The notes under the pieces are model-generated. The model saw nothing but the letters and a program-made list of their open reading frames with translations. It was not told where the DNA came from and ran no database searches. A DNA stretch of 64,000 bases from positions 16,612,162 to 16,676,161 of the forward strand of contig VDFB02000001.1 in the NCBI GenBank assembly GCA_007258455.2, given 5' to 3'. Source of the stretch: Sequoia sempervirens (lineage: Eukaryota; Streptophyta; Pinopsida; Cupressales; Cupressaceae). Of the stretch, positions 43,890 through 56,989 are shown in pieces. A program made the translations under genes and the position numbers. Position 1 is the stretch's first letter. Every line of letters begins with the position of its first letter.

Positions 43890-44095
43890 ATAAATGACAC
43901 TCAAGAGAAGAAAGCAAATGAGAGAGGGGCAAAGAGAAAGACTGAGCGAAGGACAAAGGAGAGGCAAGCGGAGAGGAAAGAACCAAAAGGAGGGGCAAGA
44001 GGGGGAGAGGCAAAACGGGGTGAAGGAGGGAGAGAGGACAAGGAGCGGGGGGGCGTGGAGGGGGAGAAAGGTCAAGGAAGGGCATTATGGTGGTT
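43890..44095 (+). repeat. Purine-rich (GGGAGA)-type tract
   Basis: About 200 bp almost free of pyrimidines on the + strand (GAGAGGGGCAAAGAGAAAG, GGGGGGGCGTGGAGGGGG). The open frames on both strands are long only because of this bias. It may form triplex or quadruplex DNA. Confidence 0.6.
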
Positions 44096-45689
44096 TAAAA
44101 GGTTGGAAAGAAGAGGTTGCCAGGAGAGGCTTAGACTCCACCCTTCATCATGATTAAGGTTGGTGGGGTGATTGAAAATTTGAATGGCTTCTTTAAGCTT
44201 CCTCTTGTGGAAGTTGTCCTCTTTGCACAAGATTTGGGTGTTTTCAAGACAAATGTGATGTTTGGTTGAAGAAGAGTGCTTAGCGAGGGCGGATTTACTA
44301 ACTTGATCATGCAAAATTAACATTTTCATAAACTTAACCAATGTCAATCCAATAAGATGTCAATAGATAAGCATAAATTTGACCTAGATTAATATATGAT
44401 AATTGTAGTAGTGATAGTAAAATAATTGAATATTAAGTTATGAAATTAAATATAAAGAGGGTTAGGGTAGTTAGCTTTACAAATGAAAATGGAGGATGAC
44501 TCAAATATGTCACTGAAATTTATCTATCTTTGTAGTTTAAATGATTTTTTTTTTTTTTAGAAAAAATATGTTCTACATAGGTTGAATTCACATCTATAAA
44601 TTATCTCCATGTCCATGGATATGTCTTGTAACTTGTGGATTTGATTCTAATAAATCCTTGCATGTGCTTTATAGCCCACCTTGAAGTCTACTCTACTTTC
44701 AATTTTAACGATTAATAATATTTATAAAACCATCTAGGGAGATCATTAGATCATAATGGTCATATTCTCCTAGGTCCACTTTCTTAATAGGAACAACTTT
44801 ATAATCATGAAAAAGATTGAGGACAACAAGCTTCAAACATGCAAATGTTCTAAGATGATGCAATGCACAATTAGATTATTTTTAGGTGCTTCAATTGAAG
44901 CTTTTCTAGCATGATCTTTCCTTAAATGCCAATAATCTTTTTTTGAGGTTATGCAATTGAATGTATTTAAATGTAAGAATGCAACAATAAATTATACAAA
45001 AACATGTTTAGATGGTTGTTGGTGAGAAAGAGATGGGTAGTAGTTGGCCAAATTTTGAATTTGAATTTTGGAAAATTAGGCTCTAGATTTGTGGTTGTAG
45101 GATCAATCTAACACATAGAAGGTTGATTGAGGACATGAGGTTGCTAAAATCAAGTTGGATAATGGAGATATAGTAATCATGGATGCCAAATTAGGTATAA
45201 TTAATGGGGGATGTGTGCAAATATGTGAAGAAAAAAATATGACATGGATAAAAGATTTTGGTATGTGTGTAAATGGGTAAGTAATGACATCTGGGAATGA
45301 GCTTGACTTTACATAAGAGTATATCATTTGTTGACGTGTACTTGTATTAATCCACTTTATCAAAATAAGGATAAATATAAATTAGAATTGACACATGTGG
45401 GTACGTAAATTCCACTGTGTAGTGTAGAAAAATGTACTCCTTTACATTTCACACTATGTTCGGGTCCCTTAATATACTGGACTTAATTAAGCCTCTAATT
45501 GAATCAATTATGCATTTAAAAGCCTGATTAATCTCATTTTTTTAAAGAGAAACTTGTATTAAACAATTGCAAGTGTTAATTAAATTGCCTTGAAATTCGG
45601 GTTGCTAGGAAATATTTGGGAATATTTTTTTCTGTAAGTGGTGCCTTGAGTTTTTGTACCTAGGTAGGTCTTTTTTATTACCAAAAAAG
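44096..45689 (+). other. Intergenic or degenerate repeat DNA, nothing recognised
   Basis: No coding region or repeat structure can be supported. Short frames at 44072-44347 and 45103-45363 on the minus strand have no domain. Confidence 0.3.
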
Positions 45690-47281
45690 TGTAAACCCTA
45701 GTTCTACTGCATTACAAACATTTAAGTGAACCAGAGCCCAGTGAATCTAGTATTAGACCAGAGAGGAAACCAAAACAAAAAAGGGTTAAAAGGCTTAAAA
45801 TTCAAGATGTTTCATCTGTGGTTAAGTTGGAACCACCTGCAATATCTAACCCTACACCAAGTACTCTTGCGACGTCTACTAGGTCCAAAAGTGTGAAGAA
45901 GGAAAAAGAAAGGTTTATGCAGGAGGCCTCTGGAGATGTAAAGGAAGGAGGGTCACAAATTGGTAAGAGACCTACGAGCCAGGTTGTCGTGACCACCAGG
46001 TTAATTGATAGTGCTAGTGAAATTGGTGAATTTTCCCAACCTCAAAGCGGGTGGGAATTATTCCTATATGCTTTTAATAGGCAGTATTCTAGCAAGTTGG
46101 CATGTTACTTATGGGGGTTAAACCTTGGCAAGATGGTGGTGCCCAATGTATTTGTGGAGGTGGACATGTTCATGGAGTTGGTTAGGCACTATCATCCCAC
46201 TGATAGAACAATCAGGAGTGAAAATGGTGATGTGATCCTTGAAGTGACAAGGGATAAGATTGTGGAGGTATTTGGGTTAAATCCCAATTATATATTGAAA
46301 ATCAAGCGTGCAAAGCTATATGGTAAACATGAGTATAACAGATTTGCATACAGAAATAGACTACTTGTTAAACATAGAAAGAGTAAGGAGAGATTTCTCC
46401 CTAAGGATGTTGAGCCTTTCGAATGTGAAGAGTTTGTGAATTATTTCAAGAACACCTATTATTGCCTAATTGAGTGTTGGCTCAAAGTTTTGAGGTGAGA
46501 ATAGCCCTTGACTTGTTGGTGATGGCAGCTGATATACAGGCTCATAATCAGAACACTGGTTTTGATTATGTTGCCTATGTTGCTGAACAAATGCATGAGG
46601 ATTTCATCAATTTGAAGAAAGAGGTTTTCCCTTTGCATTTCCCTCATTATTCTCTATTAATGCATATGCTCCTATTTGAGGGTGATTATTACTGGAAAAG
46701 GAAGTTGAAATTGAGATTAAGGGACAATGAGAATAATGTTTTGTTAGTACAAATGTGGACACACATTTGGGATCAAGATTGTCCCAATTCCAATTATTTC
46801 ATGTTTGCTAATGTTATAAGGTTTGGTATCCTAGAGGTGTTAGGTGTAGCACCTATTCATAGGCTTTCTCTAGCAATCAAAAGTATCATGCACCCAAAAG
46901 ATGTACTAGGATCAAATGCAACACATAATTGGGCAGATTGGTTTCTCCATTCAGGATATACTCTAATTAGAGCTTATTGGGTCTAAGGTGGAACCACACT
47001 ATTTTCCCCTATATGTCTCTGATAGATTGTATTTTATGGAACTCACGTGGTAGAATGATTTTATGGATTATGAAATGTTCAGAAAGCCCAGAAAGGGTAT
47101 TGTGGTGAATCCCCAATGCAATTTTGCTTACTTTAAAGTTACTGCCCTTGAAGGGTATGAGAAGTTTGGGATCATGGTGAATAATCTTAGGTTTCCCATT
47201 AATGAGGTTAGGATTTTTTATCTCGAAAGGTTTGTGTATGGAAAGAGAAGGGACAAAAACTTATCAGTAATACATCATTAG
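45690..47281 (+). pseudogene. Broken retroelement-type gene of unknown function, N-terminal part
   Basis: An N-terminal basic, Pro/Ser-rich region (SIRPERKPKQKRVKRLK) leads into a folded-looking domain: GWELFLYAFNRQYSSKLACY, VEVDMFMELVRHYHP, then EVTRDKIVEVFGLNPNY, FECEEFVNYFKNTYYCLIECW. A frameshift near 46480 moves to IALDLLVMAADIQAHNQN..MHEDFINLKKEVFP, LRDNENNVLLVQMWTHIWD, then a TAA at 46984 and a later piece (MDYEMFRKPRKGIVVNPQCN). The pattern, a helical domain with an F/V-EVFGL motif, recalls accessory proteins of large plant retrotransposons. I cannot name the family. It is not a PMD by its motifs. Confidence 0.5.
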
Positions 47282-47499
47282 TTCTTGTACATAAATTATG
47301 TATTGAGAAACTTGACAAGTGATGAGGTTGTCATATCTAGAAAGAAGGAATGGACATCCATAATGGAAATTGAAGAGATATCATGAAAATGAATTCCTTT
47401 TTATGTGAGTCCTTATGATGTAATTTCATACCCATTTGAAAGAGCTTTCACAAAGCTAAGGGATTATCAAAATGGTAATTTTAAGGTGAAGATGAAAGA

Positions 47500-49140
47500 G
47501 GTTGATGATAAAGCACATGCTCTCCTTGAACAATAGCCTCAGGCTATGGATATCCCAGAGCAGCTTATAGATGTCCAAGAAGTTAGGGAGGAACAAATCG
47601 CAGAACATGCGCCAGGAGATGAGGAGGTGGAGAAGAAATTCCCTCCCCCTAGTATTGAAGAAACCCTTGGTTCAGAAGTGCCCCCTAATAGAATTGTCAA
47701 ATGGAAATGATAAATAAAATGATGATGATCCCAAGGTCAAGGAGTGCAATGAGTTCCTTGTGGATGATAAGTTTATGCAATCTAAGGAATTTCACGAATT
47801 TATGGTTCAATAGAGTAAAGAGATAAAAGAAAGGCTTGAACTAGAAAGGGCTAGTGTTGAACCTTCTCGACAAGAAGAAGTTGAGAGAGTAGAGGAAGAA
47901 AATATCATGGCTGAGCTTGTAGCTATTACTCCCGTTGAGGCTAGGAAAATTGTCATAGATAGTGGAATCATTTTGTTATCGGGATGCACTATCACCTCAG
48001 CTATAGCATATGATGCAATAAGAAGAGGCCCCCAGGCTTCAATATCTAAGGAGCAATTTGAGGATAAAGTGTTTGGATCTAGATATAGTCCAAAGTTGCA
48101 TACTCTTGAAATTTGGTCAAAGAAACCTAATACTAGAAAGAATGAGGTTGCTAGACCTATTGAAGAGGTTATAGGTTCCTTGGTGGTGAAGAGGACCATA
48201 GATATAACACCTATCCATGCAGCTAAGTTAGTTGCTCATGTTTCAATGCTCAATGTGGACACTACACAAATTTCTCAGAAAAAGTATGATTCTTTATTGA
48301 AATAATATAATAAGTCTTTGGATGAAATAAACAAGATGAGAGCCATTGTTCAGGCTAGTTAGTCAGTAAGGACACTATCCCTATCATCTTCTTCTTCTTC
48401 AAACTTGTCTACACAGGACAGGGAAACCTTGCCCTTGAGAATCAAAGATTTGAATGATCAACTAAGTATAGAAAAGGAAAATTTCAAGAAGGCTAAAATT
48501 GAAACTATTAAGGTGGCGAATGAAATATTTGACCTGATGTATTGAAACATAGGGTGACCAAGTTGGTCAACAAAAATGATGATATATGGGTTACTTATAA
48601 GAACATTCATGAAGCAAATATGAAATATCTACATGTCCAGGAAGCCTTCCAAAATGAATGGAGTAAATGGAGTACTAGGGTGGGTGCTTTAAAAGAAATG
48701 ATTCCTAGAATGAAGGAAGATCCTAAGGTACATACTAACATTTCTGACATTTTGCAAACTATTGAGTCAGTTAATGAGATAACCACTTTTCATGGAAAGC
48801 TAGGTATGCAGCTCCAAAGTAAGTTGAAGTTATTCAGAGAGATGGAAGAATGTGGTATGCCTCTAATATTGGACCACAAAGGTGAGCTACAACAATTCAA
48901 CACTTAGAGGAATAGTTTGGGAGAAATGCTCATGACAGCTATGATGGAATTAACTATGACTGACTACATCCTACTAAATTTGAATATTGACACAATGATG
49001 GAGATAGAGACAAAAATGGATATTTTTGTTAGAGAGGCCAAGGCCTTAATTGATGCCAAGTACACTCAGCATAATGCAAATGTGTAGGGTTTATTGGATG
49101 TGAAGTGGCCAATTGCAAAGGAGTACATCACTTAGTTAGA
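47500..49140 (+). pseudogene. Coiled-coil continuation of the unknown retroelement gene
   Basis: Several frame pieces follow on the same strand: Glu/Pro-rich text to about 47700, then MAELVAITPVEARKIVIDSGI (47907-48305), EINKMRAIVQ with a TAG, a Ser run, a heptad-like stretch (LRIKDLNDQLSIEKENFKKA), and a 121-codon frame at 48542-48907 (WVTYKNIHEANMKYLHVQEA, ILQTIESVNEI). The sequence is strongly helical and charged, as in long coiled coils. Frames change near 48300 and 48540. It is probably the C-terminal half of the preceding gene; function unknown. Confidence 0.45.
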
Positions 49141-50666
49141 AAAATATATTGAGTGAATCTGTATGGAAATGTATAATGCACATGGTGAATAATGGATAGG
49201 AGAGAAATGATATATAGCCTAAAAATAGTACAAATTAGGCTTTTGATAAACTATTGCAAAATATTGTTCTCTCCTCAACATAAAATGGGTGGCACAAAAT
49301 GTTGATGTGGATAATTCAGTATTTGTCTTTTTATACTTTTCATGCTTTTTAAATTTTGCTAACTGGGTTGGCCGTGGATGAAACTTTTGAGCACATGGAG
49401 GATATTTTGAAGCTATTGTAACAAATGAATGATACCTTTTTAAGGTGGGACCAGATCTTTACACCAAATGGAAGTTTTTTTTGCCTCATGCTTCTTCCCA
49501 CCTGTTGAGAGTTCAAGTGTAACTAAAAATGGAATATTTGTTACAACGGTCCAATAGTGTTATGACATGTGTGCTTTTTGGCCCGAGGCTTATTTTTCTC
49601 TTTCGTTTCTATATGAAAGAATTCAAGGCCAAAGCAAGGGGTTTATTGCAAATGCAATTGACACAGTGAATTATATATGGAATATAGAGCATATTTTTTA
49701 GTTTAGTCTTAAGTTATAAGTTTGCAATTATGTATGTAATTTTGATAATAGGATAGCAATATAATACAAAATGATGAAAATTTCATGGCCATTGTCTCTC
49801 CTTTTGTAATGGTTATACGAATTATGAATGAATATAATCAAGTGTTGTGTTGATTAGTCTCCATTACTTTATAGTGGATGTGGGATTTCATTCTTGCTTA
49901 TTGATTCAATGAACTAGATTAATTGCTTGAATGAGATTGTTGGCTCATATGAATTATGTGCTAAGGATATCTTCAAGAAGTAGTGGTCAAGGATATTATA
50001 GGGAAGTGTTGTAATGTAGTATTTCTTAAGCTACATGTTGCTATTGTTGAATTATTATCAAATTTCATAGTTTAAGATTGACTCCGTATTTAGGATTAGG
50101 CACTGGTTTTAGTAGATTACTCATAGTTTAGTTCCTGGGTCAATTTATCAACCAATCACCTTTTATTTACAAATCATTCAGATGGGTTATCATTGTAGTC
50201 ATGCTACGATGAGTTTTGACTCTCTCATTCTCCATATATAGTGTGTTATCTAAAATAACCACCAACTCTTTGATACTATATTGTTGAATGAATTATCTAT
50301 TATTTACAATGCATCTAAACATACATCACGTCAATCCTTGAATTACATTGTGGGATCACTCTCCTGGGTTTCACAGAGCCCAAAGTGTAAGAATAGGAGT
50401 TTTGCAACTTTTACTCATTCGTTCGCCAATCCCTTTAGAGTTTCTAATCATTAGAAAAGGAAAAATCCATATTAGGTAATTCTGGAGATTAGCTTGGTTC
50501 TAAAAAATAACCAACAAATTAGTGAATTTGTTGGGGATTTGCTAAGTTCAAAGTCTCTAGTTAAGATCTAGTACAGTCAAAGTCTAGTGTGATGTTATTC
50601 TTCACAACATAAAGAATAATTGGTTCTAATTGTGTTGTAATAGCCACATAAGTCACAACTAGTCAT
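49141..50666 (+). other. Noncoding stretch between two broken retroelement genes
   Basis: No gene and no clear LTR border found. The sequence could hold a diverged LTR, but no TG...CA pair with a duplication was seen, and no primer-binding site of the TGGTATCAGAGC type. Confidence 0.3.
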
Positions 50667-53095
50667 ATGCATCAAGTCCTAGTCTATTCTATCACCTTGT
50701 GTCGGGTTATGTTTAGAGTCTTTTTTGAGATCACACATACCAAGTCAAAGTACAATCAATTTCTATTTCCTAGAATTCTAGGTGGTGACTCTAAAGTTTC
50801 TAATACCAGTGTGAAAATAAGCTCCCAAAAGGAACGCAAGAAGAAGGGTTCTAACACACTTGACACCAAGAAAAAGACCAGAAGCTACACTAAGAAGCAT
50901 CCTGAACAAAAGCTAGAGCCCGAGCTTGCAAGAGACAAGTAGCCACTATGGGTGAAGAAAACTACTAAATAAGGTAAGTCTGTTGAATCCCTTGTTGTTC
51001 TGTCTCCCACTTTGAATAATTAAGTGAATAGTGCTAACATCCAGGGAGAATAACATGAAGTTGAAGGGCCTAATGTCGATCAAGGGAGTTTTCATGTTGA
51101 GAAAGTGTTTGATAATGAATTTGATATCTCGAGAGAGGATGATAGATGGGGATTTTGGGATAGTAATAAAGATTTATCAGAACCTTTAACCTCAAGAGCT
51201 AAGTCTATTTTTAATGGACAAATTTCAAGCCGAGAGGAGAGTCTCCCCATCTAGAAGTACATATTTCCTTGGAAGAATACCCAGTTGAGCAAGCCTATTA
51301 TTCTCCTACACCCAGTGAGGCTGGGAATATCTTAGAAAATGAAGAAGACATAGATAATGACATGTTAGCCTTAGAGGAGGAAGAATGGAGGATTAAGGAA
51401 GAGGAAGATAATAGACTAAAGGAATTGAAGGAGAAGGAAGATAGGATTCAAGCTAAGCAACTTGAGAGAGATGCTTGAAAGAAAAAAAAAAGAAAAAAAT
51501 GAGAGAAGATGTTGCTAGGCATAAGGACTTTAAGGAAAATGTTGCTAAATTTGTTGCTCAAATTACCCACAAGGTTCCTAAAGTGTTAGTCTAGATGGGG
51601 ACCTCTATTGTTAATAACTATACCACGTCTGTTGTAACTTCCAAAGCCCTAGACCCTTCTGCTACTGCTAAGAAAATGACATTCATAGATCATGGGAAGA
51701 AGCCGATTGATCTACCAAAGAAGACCACCTACAATACCTTCAAAAATGACACCAGTACAAATACCCATACTTCATCCATTAAAAACCCCACACCTAATGC
51801 TAAAATTGACCCCACTCCATCCACTACACCTCCAAATCTTGAGTTCTTGAAGTTGTAGTTGCAAAATGATAAGCTGCAAGAGGATTTGAAGAAAGTGGAA
51901 ATAGAAGTAGCTAATGCGGAGATAGTAAGGAAGATTTCTTTCCTTAAGATTTACACACCAGCTCTAGAGGCTTCGAGCTCTAGAAAAAATAGTAGTGAGT
52001 CTCAAAAGAATAAATCTGAGGGAAATACTCCTAGTGGAGGGGGTGGTGGAGATTAGGGTGGTGGAGGTGGAGGAAATAATAAGAACAAGAATACCTACTC
52101 TGAAAATGATGAAGGAAAAATGAAAAGTGGTGGTAACGATGAAGAGGGAAAAGGAAGAGACATTAATTGATCAAACAGTTAAAGGGATGACGAGTCCAAA
52201 AATGTTAATAGGGATAGAAACACTAGAAGACCATTGCAAATTGATAGATACCAATAGTTGTGTTTCATTGGAATACCTGGGTATCCTAACCCTTTCCCTG
52301 AAGATATCAGACTTTCCTTGGTCAATTTTCTTGGAAATAATGCCTTGAGTGGTGAAGACCATCTCAAAGCATTTGAAAATGTTATGGGCGATTTTGAGGT
52401 AGAAGCAGAAGATGTCATGATGAAGTTGTTTATGAAATCTCTCATTGAAGATGCTTGAGAGTGGTATAGGTGTTTTCCTATCAAGAGCATTGGCTCTTGG
52501 GAGGAATTCAAAAGGGTGTTTAGAGATCAATATGGTAACAAGATTGATTCAAGTTTCTTGTTGAATCAGTTCAACAATATTGCTAAAGGTTATAATGAGT
52601 TTGTAGCTAATTTTAATACATGGTTCTAGAAGGTGAGGAAGAGGTTGCCTCCTCATCTACAATTGAATGACAATGTGTGTTTGGTAAATTACTATAATGC
52701 TTTTGATGCGAAGAAGATTTACCACTTGCTCGATAAGAAAATCCTTATACATTGAGGGAGGCTTACAAAATGGCTGAGCACATTGAGAATATTAGTAGAG
52801 CAATTGGTAAGGTTGGAAAAAGAGATGATCCAAGACTCTTCTGAAATCCAAAGTTTGGGTAATAAAGTTGGTACTCTTTAGGATAAGATGGATAGTTTCA
52901 TGAAGACTATAAATGATAAAATTTCTAGACAAGACAAGTTTCAGTCAAAAAACTATTAAAGGATTGACATACCTCCCCAGTTGTAGGATCACCCATATAA
53001 TACTAAATGGTATAATGGGAAGTCTATTCCTAATAACCAAACAAACACTCAGAACAAGGTCCCTCCCAATCCTCTACAAAAGAACTTAGGAAAAA
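50667..53095 (+). pseudogene. gag: Element F: gypsy-type gag, inactivated
   Basis: A Lys/Ser-rich N-terminal part (50667-51480) with Glu-rich coils (DMLALEEEEWRIKEEEDNRL) leads, through several frame changes, to a Ser/Gly-rich linker (52020-52160). A retrotransposon gag domain follows at about 52258-52760: FIGIPGYPNPFPEDIRLSLV, GEDHLKAFENVMGDFEVE, MKLFMKSLIEDA then a TGA, EWYRCFPIKSIGSWEEFKRV. Stops in this part are TGA 52456 (Arg fits), and TAG near 52627, 52878 and 52984. Downstream the frame ends just before the tandem LTR array, so no pol is left. Confidence 0.65.
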
Positions 53096-53128
53096 AAAAT
53101 TGATGACACCCCTTGGTGTATGGTTGAA

Positions 53129-54141
53129 TGTGAGAACACCTATTTGATCACATGCCTCCATGAGTCATATTGAGTTATTTGCTCCATTTTGATGTTTTGA
53201 TATTGTAATAAGGCCCAAGAGGCCACCTTTGTGGTGTTATAGGTCCTAGGATGTTCATTTCTCATATATTGTAAAAATTGTCAAAAGTGCAAAATTAGGT
53301 AGATGAAATGTCATTAAGGTGTTTTGTCAACAAACTAATCAAAAGGTGGTTGAAAATAGTTGGTTTTGGTTGAAAATGTATAAATAAACCCTCCAAAACT
53401 CGAATTTGGGGTTGGAGACATCATTTTTGAAGATTGATGAATGGAAACCTCAAATTTTGTGCATTTTCTGATTTTTACATTGTTACCAGATTGAAGTTGT
53501 GATTTGTACGGCCTGGTATGGACTCAAATAATGGATTATCATATATGGATGGAAATATCTCTATTTCTAGTTTCCAATTATTTTTGTCTCATTGAATTTT
53601 ATTGAGTTTTGTGGAAGATATGATTATTTTGGTGAGACTGCCTATTCTAACAATATTGTGCAAAATTTACAGTCTGAAAAGTGTGATGGTATGGAATATA
53701 AAGTCTATATTTTGGATCTGAAATCAATTGATTTTTTTTTCCATGTGAATCTACTTTCATTTGGTTCAAGTCTCATCAAATTTAATTAATATTTGAATAA
53801 GCTATGAACATTTTTGTGAGGGCAGGTCTGAACCCTACCTAGGGTTTTCCAGCTTTGGTAAAAAATACAATAAATTTCCATTTAAAACCGCTGGATCTTC
53901 ATAATAATTTGAGGAAGAGTATATAGCTATGTTTTATTCAATCTCACCAGATGGATTGGCTTCATTATTCGTTTTGTAAAAGTTATTAATGACTGTTCAT
54001 GGCAATAAATTGTGGGTTGTCATAGTTATGTTTCTAATGCGATATACAATTCCAAATAGCATGTTTTATACAAAGATTATTCCTTTGGATTATTATTGAA
54101 GTTTTGTGAGATGTGTCATGAATCCTCCTAGCTCTACATCA
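53129..54141 (+). repeat. LTR 1 of the tandem array
   Basis: Begins TGTGAGAACACC and ends CATCA before the primer-binding site. Relative to the others the start is rearranged: TTGGTGTA lies 12 bases upstream, so the true start may be 53117. Confidence 0.8.
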
Positions 54142-54144
54142 AAG

Positions 54145-54156
54145 TGGTATCAGAGC
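54145..54156 (+). promoter_or_regulatory. Primer-binding site TGGTATCAGAGC, unit 1
   Basis: Exact initiator Met-tRNA complement, three bases after the LTR end. Confidence 0.9.
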
Positions 54157-54289
54157 CTAGAAAAGATATGGGCTGATGAAGTTTGTTGGTTTGGTGTTTG
54201 TGGTTGTGTGATGTGCAGGTTGAGGAAGGAACCTGATTGCCTAGGTGTGGCAAAGTGAAGTGGAAACAAGGAGAGACTTGCTTGTGGAG

Positions 54290-54955
54290 ATGGATCTGTT
54301 GAGAAGATTGGAAATATGTTTGCAGGCTCAGGATTCATGAAGGAAGAAGGAAAGAGAGGAAAAAGAGTTGAGAAAGATGGAGAGAAAGAAGGCAAGACAA
54401 ATAGAGTTTGAGAAAGCCATGGAAGAGATGAGCAAAAGGTTGGAAAGATTAGACAAAGAACACCAACTTCTTAAGAAAGAACTAAGGAGTTGGCATATAC
54501 CAATTTCAAAGGGGTTAAAATGGCCTATAAAGAAGATTATGAAGAAGCAAAGAAAACAAAAGAAGGCAGCAAATTCAGTCAAAGATGAAGAAGAAGATTT
54601 ATGGGCACAATATGTAGCTATTGAAGAAGAATGGAATAGTAAGGTTGGTGATGGAAAATTCAAACAAGAGGAAGAAGAACTCATCAAGGTAGAAGAAAGC
54701 AAGGAAATTGAGGTTGCAAGTGAATTGGTGTCAAGATTGGATAAGTTGGTTATGGGTGAAGAGGAATTTGAAGTACAAGAAGACAAAGAGGAGACCTCAA
54801 GGTCTCTATATTTTGTTTCTAATTTTTCCTTGGACTATGTATGTGCAGGTTATGAAGGACAAAGTGAAGTGTTTGATGATATGATAGAGTTTTGGGACTT
54901 CCAAGTTGCAGGGATGCTTGATAGAAGAACAAAAGGAATAAAGGACAAAATCTGA
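54290..54955 (+). pseudogene. Coiled-coil ORF of array unit 1
   Basis: From ATG 54290 the frame reads MDLLRRLEICLQAQDS, a TGA at 54338, then RKKEREEKELRKMERKKARQ...KAMEEMSKRLERLDKEHQLLKKE, SWHIPISKGLKWPIKKIMKK, Glu-rich text and LYFVSNFSLDYVCAGYEGQSEVFDDMIEF. It ends early at 54955 because a deletion near 54920 changes the frame. See unit 4 for the fuller version. Confidence 0.7.
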
Positions 54956-55048
54956 TTGAAAAGACAAAGGACAAGGTGCAACCTAACTGGAAGACTAGGA
55001 AGAAGACAATTCAAAGGGGCTTGAATTCTTTTGCCCTCGGGAGTTTGG

Positions 55049-56058
55049 TGCAAGAGCACCTATTTGATCACATGCCTCCATGAATCCATATTGAGTTATT
55101 TGTTCCATTTTTATGTTTTCATATTGTAATAAGTCCCAAGAGGCCACCTTTGTGGTGTTATAAGTCCTAGGATGTTGTTCATTTCTCATATATTGTAAAA
55201 ATTGTCAAAAGTTTAAAATTAGGTAGATGAAGTGTCATTAGGGTGTTTTGTGAACAAACTAATCAAAAGGTGGTTGGAAATAGTTGGTTTTGGTTGAAAA
55301 TGTATAAATAAACCCTCCAAAACTCGAATTGGGGGGTTGGAGACATCATTTTTGAAGATTGATGAATGGAAACCTCAAATTTTGTGCATTTTCTGATTTT
55401 CACATTGTTTCCAGAATGAAGTTGTGATTTGTACAGCCTAGTATGGACTAAAATAATGGAGTATCATATATGGATGGAAATATTTCTTTTCTTCTTTCCA
55501 ATTAATTTGTCTCATTGAATTTTATTAAGTTTTCTAGAAGATATGGTTATTTTGGTGAGACTGCCTATTCTAACAATATTGTGCAGAATTTATAGTCTAA
55601 AAAAGTGTAATGGTTTGGAATGTAAAGTATATATTTTGGATCTAAAATCAATTGGATTTTGTTTCCATGTGATTTTAATTTCATTTGATTCAAGTCTCAT
55701 CAAATTTAATTAAGATTTGAATAAGTTATGAACATTTTTGTGAGGGCAGGTCTGAACCCTACCTAGGGTTTGCAGTTTTGGGAAAAATACAATAACTTTC
55801 ATTTAAACCGTTGGATCTTCATAAGAATTGGAGGAAAAGACTATAACTATGTTTTATTTAATCTCACCAGAGGGATTGGCTTCATTATTCAATTTTTAGA
55901 AGTTATTAATGACTGTTCATGGCAATAAATTATGGGCTGCCATAGTTATGTTTCCAATGTGATATACAATTCCAAATAGTATGTGTTATACAAAGATTAT
56001 TTTGGATTATTATTAAAGGTTTGTGAGATGTGTTGTGAATCCTCCTAGCTCTGCATCA
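55049..56058 (+). repeat. LTR 2 of the tandem array
   Basis: Begins TGCAAGAGCACC, ends GCATCA. It is 1010 bp and aligned throughout with the other four. Confidence 0.85.
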
Positions 56059-56061
56059 AAT

Positions 56062-56073
56062 TGGTATCAGAGC
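56062..56073 (+). promoter_or_regulatory. Primer-binding site TGGTATCAGAGC, unit 2
   Basis: Exact initiator Met-tRNA complement. Confidence 0.9.
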
Positions 56074-56212
56074 CTAGAAAAGATATGGGCTGGTGAAGTT
56101 TGTTGGTTTTGTGTTGGTGTTTGTGGTTGTGTGTTGTGCAGGTTGAGGAAGGAACCTGATTGCCTAGGTGTGGCAAAGTGAAGTGGAAGCAAGGAGAGAC
56201 TTGCTTGTGAAG

Positions 56213-56989
56213 ATGGATTTTTTTAGAAGATTGGAAAGATGTTTGCAGGCTGAGGATTCACAAAGGAATAAGGAAAGAGAGGAAAAAGAGTTGAGAAAGA
56301 TGGAGAAAAAGAAGGCAAGACAAATAGAGTTTGAGAAAGCCATGGAAGAGATAAGCCAAAGGTTGGAAAGATTAGACAAAGAACACCAACTTCTTAAGAA
56401 ATCACTAAGGAGTTGGCATATACCAATTTCAAAGGGGTTAAGATGGCCTATAAAGAAGATTATTAAGAAGCAAAGAAAACAAAAGGGGGAAGAAAATTCA
56501 GTCAAAGATGAAGAAGAAGATTTATGGGTACAATATGCAGCCATTGAAGAAGAATGGAATAGTAAGGTTGGTGATGGAAAAGTTAAACAAGAGGAATAAG
56601 AACTCATCAAGGTGGAAGAAGACAAGGACATTGAGGTTTCAAGTGAATTGGTGTCAATATTGGATAAGTTGGTTATGGGTGAAGAGGAATTTGAAGTACA
56701 AGAAGACAAGGAGGAGACCTCAAGGTCTCTATATTTTGTTTCTAATTTTTCTTTTGATTATGTATGTGCAGATTATGAAGGACAAACTGAAGTGTTTGAT
56801 GATATGATAGAGTTTTGGGACTTCCAAGTTGCAAGGATACTTGAAATGAGAAGGCATAAGAAGAACAAAAGGAATAAAGTACAAAATCTGATTGAAAAGA
56901 CAAAGGACAAGGTGCAACCTAACTGGAAGACTAGGAAGAAGACAATTCAAAGGGGCTTGAATTCTTTTTCCCTCGGTAGTTTGGTGTAG
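56213..56989 (+). pseudogene. Coiled-coil ORF of array unit 2
   Basis: The frame is open from ATG 56213 to 56989 apart from one TAA at 56597-56599. The order is MDFFRRLERCLQAEDSQRNK, Glu/Lys/Arg-rich coiled coil, SWHIPISKGLRWPIKKI, DEEEDLWVQYAAIEEEWNSK, then after the stop LVMGEEEFEVQEDKEETSRS, LYFVSNFSFDYVCADYEGQ, and a basic tail. A GTG start 45 bases upstream would also fit (WQSEVE). Confidence 0.7.

Noticed and set aside
43469..44085. Minus-strand hydrophobic or Pro/Ser-rich frames
   Set aside because: Produced by AT-rich and purine-rich low-complexity DNA; no conserved segment.
50640..50700. A degenerate LTR end and primer-binding site like those of the array (GCATCAAGTCCTAG)
   Set aside because: Only a few words match and TGGTATCAGAGC is absent; too weak to call.
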